A program made the position numbers and the translations under genes. Shown one piece after another: positions 47,901 to 59,900 of a stretch of DNA of 64,000 bases. Every line of letters begins with the position of its first letter. Positions within the stretch are counted from its first letter, which is position 1. The notes beneath the pieces are model-generated. The model saw only the letters and a program-made list of their open reading frames with translations. It searched no databases and was not told the origin of the DNA. Origin of the DNA: Trichoplax adhaerens (taxonomy: Eukaryota > Placozoa > Uniplacotomia > Trichoplacea > Trichoplacidae); the NCBI RefSeq assembly GCF_000150275.1, contig NW_002060948.1:1862251-1926250 (forward strand). Reading direction: 5' to 3'.

Positions 47901-50900
47901 TGGCTTATATTACAGTCAACTACTGTAATAATGTATATCATAGCTTCTCGTCATTAACTTGAAAAATTTGTTATAAATGCAGTGTTCTAAACTAGAAATA
48001 ACGATTATTTCAGATATCAACGAATGTCATACCAAACCCTGCCTAAATTCAGGAACCTGCATCGATGACATTAATAAATTTACGTGCCACTGCACAACTA
48101 ATTGGACGGGCACCCTTTGCGAAAATGGTAAACAGCTTTTTCTTGATATGATCTACGCATTACTATGCTGTCTGAAAAGCAAATCATTGTTATATACAGT
48201 AATTACAACTTGTACTTAGAATCGATCACTGATCTAAAGTAATTCTACGCTATTTGTTGAATTTATAGATCTAAATTCATGTCGTAATAATCCATGCGTA
48301 AATGGTGCTACTTGTCAAAATACCGGACTGAATACGTATAACTGCAGTTGTGCACCTGGTTTCACCGGCTCGCAATGCGGAACGGGTTGGTTGATTATTT
48401 TGTGTAGCTAAATATATTTTTAAAAACTATCGTTATGCATTTTATTCTTACATACTCTATTATAGTGTATGGTTAAAATCTCTATCATTCCTATCGGTAA
48501 CGATATCAGGATGCATCTTTTCTAAAATACCATATGCAAAAGCATGTATATTTTACTTCATATAGCTGCACGATTGCACACAGTAGCTTTGATATCTCAA
48601 TGAAATGTTAATTTTAAGCTTCCTAACGACATCCTGATCATGTATTTATTCCAAGTACCATCCTTCTCCTCAAAAATCGGAAATAATATTAACAAAATTT
48701 TATCTTGATAGGCATTAATGAATGTTCATCTAATCCGTGTGTAAGTGGGCATGGTACTTGTGACGATGCCGTTAATCGCTATACCTGCTTGTGTTCAGCT
48801 GAATGGACAGGAGTCCATTGCGAAAATGGTTTGTACGCGTGAATTTGATTATTATACCTTGCAATATTTGTTCATCACAGAGCTCGTGTATAGGAAATAG
48901 TGTCTATAGTGAGAACCCCATGATCATAAGTAAGACGCGGCGCTAGACCTGAGTGGATTAGCGATGTCAAGGATATTACATTTAGGCGTTAAGATAGTCG
49001 AGTGCCGCTAGTGAATAACTTTAGAGAAGATACCTGTAGCTTTAAGTGATAATGCGGAAGGAATTTCAGTCTGAGATCTACTTGTTTATAGCTTATATGG
49101 TCTAAGTTTGCTATTGTAACATTTAGCAATAATTTTAAATAACAAACTCTTTTTATCTACTAATATTGGAAAAGGATTTATTGCGGAACTGTTCCCTAGT
49201 AGGGATAAAAACAGTGCTTTATTACAAACTCATACTTGGGGCGACTATAACATGATTAAGCTTTCTAATTCTGTCCTAACAGATCTAAACAGCTGTCGAA
49301 GTAATCCATGTCAAAACAGTGCTACCTGCACCAACACAGGCCCTAACAGCTATAACTGTACCTGCCATGCCGGCTTTACTGGAAAAAACTGCGAAACAAG
49401 TAAGTATAATAAACACACTATAACTAGATTTATTATTTGCGATTGCTAAGTATTAGAATATCCTATCCAGTGGATGATAAATATTTTTATCACAGATATT
49501 AACGAATGCTTGTCGCAGCCTTGCCGAAATAGCGGCACGTGTATCGATAGAGTTAATCGTTTCAGTTGTCAGTGTTCTAGAAGGTGGACTGGAACTACTT
49601 GTACTGGAGGTATGCTATTACTCTGCTAAAGTTAACTGTGAAATTTGATAAGAAATGGTTTATGTGCTCATTACAAAAACTAATTCATAGCTATTGCAAT
49701 TTCTAAGCGATTTGACATGAATCGTATAAGTATGATAAACTTTCTTCAACAGCACTACTTTTACATCAAGCAGACAAGTATCATAAATCATTTAGAATAC
49801 ATATATATATCCTTAAATATCGAAAAGTCCAAGTTGACACATTTCAACTCTATCATAAGCCTAAAATTTAAGGTCCGGCAGCTTCATTCAAATGTTAAAG
49901 GAATACGTACATTTATTGGGTTCCCATCTCTATGCCAATATTCTTCTGTTAAGTGTCTATATAAGTGCCTTATGGGGCTATCATTAAAGCTGAGGGCACA
50001 GCTAAATCTATACGGATATTTTCAATTTGAATCAGTTTGAGGGTTCCGGAGGTCATACATAACTACTCTACGCTGGATTCGTGGGTAGTAACGATATGCT
50101 AACACCATATAATTTTGCTTACAAACCGTAAATAAATAAAGTGCTAAACAATAAATTTCAAAGAAAATTATCACTTAAATTATTTAGAACTCTCGACCAC
50201 CCCATCGGATAACTTACAACATGCTTTACAATTATAATGTTACCATAAGAATATAATTATTTAGCTAATCTAATCCAGTACCTTACCACAACTAATAGAA
50301 TCGATTGAATATTTTCAGACTTGCAATATTGTAACAATATACCATGCGATAATGAAGGATTATGCAGCAATACTGGCATTAATACTTATTGGTGTCATTG
50401 TAGCCCTGGTTATACTGGCCAAAATTGTCAAACAGGTAAAATTGCAAGTGATTTATTAAATATTTGATCGCTTAGTCTCTTTAACTTGAACTAATTTTAC
50501 GTTCATTCTAATTTAAACCGTAAATTCGACTGCGTTCGGTCGTAGATATCAACGAATGTGTCTCCAATCCATGCCAGAATAAGGGCAATTGTACCGATTT
50601 CGTTAATAAATTTAATTGTACATGCGATGCTGGATTTACAGGAAAGTTTTGCCAGGTTAACATCGATGAATGCCTATCATCGCCGTGTATAAATGGCGGA
50701 CTATGTATGGATGGAATCGATCAATATAACTGTCAGTGTCCAGCAGGTTTTACTGGTATCCACTGTGAAATTAATATCAACGAATGTGCAAGTAATCCAT
50801 GCATCAACAGCTACAGATGCCGTGATTCCATAGATGGCTACTTTTGTGACTGTAACATTGGTTTTACTGGCTCAAACTGTGAAACAAATATTAATGAATG

Positions 50901-53900
50901 TGCCAGCCAGCCTTGCTTGAATAATGCAATGTGCAATGATTCCATTAATAATTATTCATGTATTTGCAATTCTGGCTTTACGGGAATATATTGTGAAACC
51001 AATATTAACGAATGCCTATCGATGCCATGCCGTAATAACGGCACCTGTATCGATCTGATTAATGCTTATGTGTGTCAATGTTTTAACACAGGCTTTACTG
51101 GACTTAACTGTGAAAGCAGTGAGTTTATAAATTCTTCTATCACTAATAGAAGTTAATATGAGACGAATGCTAAAAAACGATATAATCTTGGTTTTCCTAG
51201 CTTTATAAGACAGTTTACGATTAAAAATTTATTATATAGATTAGATTAAATAATCATATTTATTATCTTCATAGATATCGATAACTGCCAATCAGCTATC
51301 TGCTACCATAATGGAACATGTATCGATGAGATAAGAGATTATCATTGCAATTGTACAAGTGGCTGGGAAGGCAAGCAATGCCTGCAAGGTAGTAAAACTT
51401 AAAATACCTATACAATATAAGAGTAATTGTATCAAAAACGACGCACTGATATTAAACTTATATACATTCAAATTAATTTTTCAATTCTCTATCTTGTATA
51501 ATCAGAAACCAATGAATGTTTATCCAACCCCTGCTTCCATGATAGTACCTGCATCGATATGTTTGACATGTACCGGTGCAATTGTACTAACGGATATAAC
51601 GGCACAAACTGCGAAAGTGAAATTAACGAATGTGCTTCTTCGCCGTGTCTTCATGGCGGTTTCTGCGAAAATGCAATTGGTAGCTTTATTTGCCACTGCG
51701 GTTTTGATGGCTTTACTGGTGACCGATGTGAAATCAGTTAGTTTCGAAAATAATTAGAAATGTGATAATATTTACTGATGGACTTATACACATTGTTCAA
51801 AGATTAACACTGTTGAATACATTTATCTATTATTTTTCTGCAATGATCTTGGTTAAGATTCCACTTTTTAACGAATCAGTTGTAATAACGTATAATCGGA
51901 AAAGCATGTCTACCCTTATTATGTTTTTACTGATAGACTTATGCATACTTTATTATTTATAGATTCATAGATTAATACTGTACATTTATCTATTATTTTT
52001 CTAATCTAATTAAGGCTAAAACTTCACTTTTTAATAAATTAGTATATAACGACGTATAATCTGATATACATGTTTACCGATAAGCGTTTCTATGCCACTG
52101 CTAGACTACGTATTCGATAGCATATTCGCTCAATCAAATGATGTTGATTCCTAATTTTTTATCTCTTCATCTTTTAAAAATTAGATATTGATGATTGCAT
52201 CAATAGTCCATGCAATAATAATGGGACATGCATCGATTTAGTGAACGATTTTAGGTGTAATTGTGCTAATGGCTACTCTGGAAAACGCTGTGATATTAAT
52301 ATCGACGAATGTCAATCTCAACCTTGTATGCATAATGGAACATGCATTGATCAAATTCATAGTTATCGATGTAATTGCCTTGGTGGATATACTGGCAATG
52401 CTTGTGCTATCAACATTAACGAATGTTCATCCAGTCCGTGTCAAAATAATGCTAGCTGTGTGGATATTATCGATGAATATATCTGTGATTGTGCAAACGG
52501 CTTTACGGGTACTGTATGTGAGACTAATATCAACGAATGTCGATCGCAACCTTGCAGTAATGGGGCAACTTGCATTGACATGATTGATGGTTATAAATGC
52601 AACTGCAAGAATGGATTTACTGGTATTACTTGCGGTATTAACATTAAAGAATGTTTATCGCAACCTTGCCAAAATAATGGCACCTGCATTGATATGGTCA
52701 ACAGATATATTTGCAATTGTAACCCTGGTTATACTGGAATTCATTGCCAAACAGATATCAATGAATGCCAATCACAACCATGTCAAAATAATGGTACTTG
52801 CTTCGATTTAATCAATTACTTTAGTTGTAACTGTATTGCTGGATATACTGGACCTACCTGTCAAATTAACATTAATGAATGCCAATCGCATCCATGTCAG
52901 AACAATGCTACCTGCCAAGATATGGTCAATGGTTATAATTGCCATTGCGCCGACGGATATACTGGAAATACTTGCGATATCGATATTAACGAATGTCAAT
53001 CTCAACCGTGTATTCATAATGGAACTTGTATCGATTTAATAGACGAATTTAATTGCATTTGCGCTGATGGCTATACCGGAGTAATGTGCCAAACAGACAT
53101 TAACGAATGTCAATCTGTGCCTTGCTTGAATAATGGAACTTGTCTGGTAAGTCAAATGGTTTATTGCATAGATCAAAGTCTTAGATTAGTTAAGTGTATT
53201 TTAAAAATAGCCACCAATTATCCTTTCCGGTCGTTTTATGACTGTAGTGTAATATGTCCGATATATCGAATGGTTTATTGTATAGACAAAAGTATTGATT
53301 AGTGAAGGCTATTTTATAAATAGCTACCAATGAATCTTTCTGATCGTTTTATGACTATCACTTTTAGGATTTGATTGGTAGCTATCAATGCCAATGTCAA
53401 CCTGGTTACACTGGATTACAGTGCCAAGTCGATATCAACGAATGCGCTAGCAATCCTTGCGTGAATAGTGGAACTTGTTTGGATCAAATCAATCAATATC
53501 AGTGCAGATGTAATCCGGGCTATACTGGAACCCAATGTCAAACTGAAATTAATGAATGTCAATCAACTCCATGCCTTAACGGGGCAATTTGTAATGATTA
53601 CGTTAATTACTATAATTGCACCTGTTTACCTGGTTTTACTGGTCAATATTGTGAAATTGAAATCAACGAATGTAATTCTTCACCTTGTCGTCACGGTTAG
53701 TCATTTCTATCATTTTGAGCTAGCGTTAATTCAGTAGTTCTCAATCTTTTCGGGACAAAAGCCTCTTTTTATGCTATACAGTACTTAGTCTATTTAATGC
53801 AATATGTTCCAACCTAAAATCAGCAGGATTAGAGATTTATGTTAGCTATTTTCAGCATATGATGGAAATAGTATCAACCTATCGCCTTTTTTAAGTCAAG

Positions 53901-56900
53901 AAATAATTTAAAGAGATTTATGATTGTTTTTTGACTTATAGGTGGAACATGCAACGATTTCATCAATGCTTACAACTGTACATGCATCCCTGGCTACACT
54001 GGAATACATTGCGAAATCGACATCGATGAATGTGCGAGTAATCCATGCGTTAACTCCATTCTTTGCGCGAACCTTTTGGATAAATATCAATGCTATTGCA
54101 AGCAGGGCTTTACCGGCGTTAATTGTCAAACTAATATTAACGAATGCGCTTCAAATCCATGTCAAAATTCTGGTACTTGTACTGATTACGTCAACTATTA
54201 TCAATGTACCTGCATGCCAGGATATACTGGTAGTACTTGTGAAGTGAATATTAATGAATGTGCCAGTGCACCATGTCGCTATGGCGGTACATGTCTAGAT
54301 CTAGTCAATGGCTATAACTGCACATGTGAAGGTGGTTATAGTGGAGCAGATTGTCAGATTAATATTAATGAATGCTCGAGTATGCCTTGTTTAAATGGTG
54401 CTACTTGTATCGATAATTTAGATGCATTTGATTGTACATGTGCAGCTGGGTTTACTGGTGTAATATGTGAAACAAATATTAATGATTGCAACCCTAATCC
54501 ATGTCGCAATAATGGAACCTGTACAGATTTGATTAATGACTACCATTGCAACTGTTTACCTGGCATCCAAGGCAAATCATGCATTGATAGCTGTAATGGT
54601 CAACCTTGCCAGCATAATGGGACTTGCCAAGATCAACACGATTCTTATAAGTGCTATTGTGCAATAGGATATACAGGAATCGATTGTGAAATTAATATTG
54701 ATGAATGCAGCAGCAGTCCTTGTTTGCATGGTGCGTGTTTTGATGGTATAGATGGTTATCGATGCTTATGCATTGTTGGTTATACTGGAACTAACTGCAT
54801 TACAGAAATTGATGAATGTTCTGATCAACCGTGTATTAATGGAACATGTCGAGATAGAATTAACGATTTTTATTGCAACTGCACACCTGGCTTCGATGGA
54901 AAAAGATGTCAAAATGACATCAACGAATGCCTATCCAATCCTTGTAGAAATGATGGCACTTGTATTGATAATATTAACAGCTACCAATGTACATGCTTTG
55001 GTTATACTGGTGTCAATTGTGAGACAGAAATTGACGAATGTGCTAGTTCACCATGTACTTCTAATGGCGTTTGTGTCAACAGGATTGGTAGCTATTCTTG
55101 CGCTTGTAAGCCAGGATTTACTGGTAGTAAATGTCAAACGAATATTAACGAATGTGCATCATCGCCTTGCGTGCATGGATCTTGTGTCGATTCCGTCTTT
55201 GGCTATAAATGCAATTGTAATGCAGGCTATACTGGTGGTCATTGCCAGAATGAAATCAATGAGTGTGCTTTTGTGCATTGTTTTAACGGTAACTGTATCG
55301 ATTTAATTGCAAATTATACTTGTAATTGTACAGCTGGCTATACTGGCCGATATTGCCAATTCGATATTAACGAATGCCAAAGTAATCCATGCCAAAATGG
55401 AGCAACATGCGCTGATTTAATCAATCGTTATCAGTGCTACTGCCAATACGGTTTTACTGGCACTCAATGTGAAACCAACATCAACGAATGTAGCAGTAAT
55501 CCATGTCGTCATAGAGGAACATGCCATGATCAAATCAATGGCTATTCTTGTTCTTGTCCAGTTGGTTATACTGGAACAGTGTGCCAAACGGATATCAATG
55601 AATGCCAGCCTAATCCATGCCATAACCAGGGACAGTGTACAGATAAAATAAATGGATACAATTGCACTTGCCTGTAAGTTTTTTATGCTATGCAACTGCT
55701 TCAAATAGTCAGTTTCAAGAAGCTCTGCAGTACCTTACCAGTTAAAAATAGATTCAAATAATTTATTTTTTACTATACCATAAGAAGTAACTTTAGTTCA
55801 TTAACATGCCAAAACAGGGACCATGTACAGATAAAATAAATGCTCATAATTGTACTTGCATGTGAGTTATTTTATACAATATATTTACTCCAAATAGATC
55901 CGTTTCAATAAGCTCTAAAGTATCTTACCAGTTAAAGAATATACCAATATAAATAGTTTATTCTCTTACTATAAGTAACCATCGTTCAATAACATACCAA
56001 AACCGGGGACAGAATATAAAATAAAAATAAATGGCTGTAATTTCATTTGCTTTTAAGATCTTTTATCAATCCAACTGCTTCAAATAGATCTGTTTCTATG
56101 AGCTCTAATGCGTCTTAATAGTTAAAGAAATACATAAACAGTTTTAGTCTCTTACTATAAGAAGTAACCTTAGTTCATTAAGACTACCATTTCAGATATA
56201 TTACTAAAGCTTTGATTTTGTTGCATTAGACCTGGTTTCACCGGTGTAACATGCGAGACCAATATTAACGAATGTGCTAGCAATCCATGCGTTCATGCAT
56301 TTAGCTGTGTTGATCAAGTTAATAACGTGCACTGTAATTGCCAACCTGGTTACCATGGCCACTTCTGCCAGATTCAAACAAATGAATGTTTATCATCTCC
56401 ATGTGTTAATGGCACTTGTATCGACCAAATTAACTCATATCATTGCAATTGCTCAACTGGTTTTACTGGCAGTAATTGCGACACTGATATCAACTATTGC
56501 ACTAATGTCAATTGTAATAATCACGGTAACTGCATCGATTCACTAACTACCTATCATTGCCAATGTAATCCAGGCTATACTGGCAAAGATTGTCAAACAG
56601 GTAACATATGCAATAGATGCCTGCATTTCTCTACGAAAATTTGTTAGCTGTTTGCAATATCTGATTCAATTTCATCTTAAACTTTATTAATACTTATCAA
56701 CTTCAAATTTTAAAGTCGGTACTATTAAGAATAATAGAAGTCGATTTCTGCTAGTTAACAAATGATATATCCGGTGTATTAAGATTTTATTCCTATGCTA
56801 AAGATCACCTTTAAGAAATTAGATTAAATAGCTTAGGTAACGTAATGGATATTAGTAAGCGCAATATTTACCGAATAGTTATTCCCGATAGTCAGAATAT

Positions 56901-59900
56901 CGGACATCAGATTAAATAATTACCTTCAGCAGCCATCCCATTAAACATAGTTTATAAAATACTTCAAATTATTCATCTATGTGATATAATAAGTTTAATC
57001 TAGCTTTTGAACAGTATTAAATGATAGTATTACTCTTCATAGATTATATATCATAATAAATAGCTTGATTTATACTAGTAGTTAACGACAAAGTATGCGA
57101 ATATAGACGATAAATAAGCCAACATTGATGGAAATAGATATATAAATTCTGATATTACCTCGAAGATGATAATCAATGTAAATGGCACGGTTATGAAAAT
57201 TTAGTAAATATCAAATAGTATTGAACTAGATAATGATATCACTTTTCTAACTGGAAAGTGCTATAGATATTCCATACATACATCATGTCTTCAGCTTCAG
57301 GATATTTTAGTATTACATTGCATTTGTTGGACGAGATTTACCGCTCTACAAATTAGTTGCTATCATTCATCTCATTTTATTTCCAATTATATAGAAATTG
57401 ACCACTGCTTAAGCAATCCATGTGATTCTAATGGCAATTGTATTAATAATCCAACTGGTTATAAGTGTTATTGTTATACCGGCTTTACAGGATTAGATTG
57501 CACTTTAGGTAAGAACTAAGCTAATTACAATTATATGTCATCAAAATAAGATAATATTATTGTAACATTGCTATCGTTAGATAGGATAAATATTGCCATG
57601 CTAGTCATCTAAATCTTGCAAGATAACTTAATAACCTCCAAAATCAACAATAAATCTATCCTGTTCTTCAATTATCTACTTTTTTAGTTACCTTATAATA
57701 ATATATTTCTATTATTAGGTAGAATAAATATTGTCAAACTAGTCATTTAAAAGCTACAAGACAACTTATTAACCTCTAAAATCAACTATGAATTTATCTT
57801 GTTATTAAATATATCCAACTTTTAGTTACTTGTGTCAGTAATGGAATAGCCTATCAAAATGGTAGCAGCTGGCTTAGTGATTGCAATAAATGTACCTGCG
57901 AAGGAGGACAAAAAAGTTGTACAATGGTAAATTTTCTTTTAATACCTATTCCAACGATAGTAATATTTATCATTAAAGATAGTGAATTTATTAATCTCGT
58001 CCTGTATATTATTTTTATCCACTAATTGCTCTGTAGATTTGGTGCGGCCCAACAGCTTGCAATCCCTCACTACAAGGCCAATGTGGACAAAATGATACCT
58101 GCCAATCGTTATCGCAAAATGAATGTGTTAAGCCACCTTGCTCAACTGCCAGTTTCTGCTCAAAAAGTGAATTAGGATTAGATTGCCTTAACTATGTTGG
58201 CCATTCACCAAGCAACTGTTACCGACAGTCATTTCTAATCGGCCATAATAGCCTTACAAATGTAAGAGATTATAGCATGATTATACTAGCTTAAGGTCTC
58301 AACCGAGCTGAATGTTGAACGTTAGCTCGATTACATGAAATTTTTTAATCAGCGTTTCATATATCTACTCGCACATCAGGGGACAACCATCACTGAATTA
58401 TGCAATGAATTACGATCCGTGAATGTATTGAAAAGTTACTCAAATAACGGCAGCCTCATTTTGCAATGTAAAATCGAACAGAAAACATCAGAGGGAATTC
58501 GAATTGCATTAGCCACGGTAAAATTTTAGCCTACGAGAGTATATACAGCAAGCTTATTATTTACGTTAAAAACAATAAAATAAAATATTTAAAACTTTGC
58601 GCAAACTGTCCATATCTTCTTCGTATTTCTATTATATATTAATACAACTGTAGTGATCTATTTAAGCATCAAAGTACTATCTAACTCATCACATCCAAAT
58701 CCTAGCTGCATAAAGAATACATATCTTAGATATGCTATCTCTAAATACATATTGCTCTACATAATGCCATGTTACGTTACACTACTGTATCTAAATATAA
58801 TGATAGCGCCAGGTATTAATTATATTTATCTATAAGTAATCGCGTGTATATATATATACACAACTACACATTAATTACACAAAAGTATTTGTAGATTTTT
58901 TAACGTTATTGACTACAATTTCTACTATCGCTAACAGATCTTTTCTCTCTATCTTTTAATTTGTAGAAATCCGCTTCCGGAAGTCAATACGCCCAGTCAG
59001 CATTGACAGCATTATTGTTAAGCCTTCAGACAGGACAAGGGAATAATCCACCAGTTCAGCTATTACCCATCAAAGCGGAAGGTATTCATGTTAACCTTAT
59101 ACGTTATCATCAAATTTGAAGACATTTTATGTTTAGCGTGCTAAAATATCGATCAGGATATGTCTATGATAGATTAAATAGCTAAAGTTTCGATTTTAGG
59201 AATCAAATAGTCATTTCATCTTTAAAACTTCGAAATGGAATTTAATAATTCTCTCATGTTGTAGGTTTCAACGCTACTGTTATCGGTATCATCATCGCTA
59301 TTGCTATTTTTCTGCTTGTAGCTGTCTTTTTGTATCGACGACGTCGACGTAAACAAACTGCTCAAAAGAATTCTGTATCTTTCGAGCAACAGTTATCGTC
59401 TATCGCTCCAGCTACAAGTATAACTAATCCACTGTACAAAGAAGGAGATCTGGATTTTCCAGATCTGCCTGCTCGGAAAGAAAGCCGTTTCGATAGTCCT
59501 GACCTCGACGGTGACGAGCAAGTTCAATTGCATAGTACCAGAAGTAAATTTAGCGTTGATAGCTTTGCTAAGCGAAATCAAAACTATTCTAGTACCTATT
59601 TTGAGAATCCTGCCATCAATGATAACGAAAGTGCTCACCAGCAATACCCTGAAACTAGCGTACCTAATAACGGTATAGTAACCAATACAAATGGCAAGGA
59701 CGGTAGCCTCTATAAATCAGTTAACGGCAAAGGTGATAACGACAAGGTTACATTATTTATGACAAAGAAATCATCTTCCAAAATGCGTGAACGAAGTGAT
59801 AGCTTACCTACCGATACCACGACTTTACAAAAAGGAAATGGCCTTCAAACTGCCGACGATTATTATTATCAAAATTACGATGATCAATCATTGGTTAGTG

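Noticed and set aside
52263-54247. Alternative-frame open frames within the gene C giant exons, on both strands
   Set aside because: They run parallel to an intact EGF frame with perfect cysteine spacing, so the other frames are by-products of repetitive sequence.
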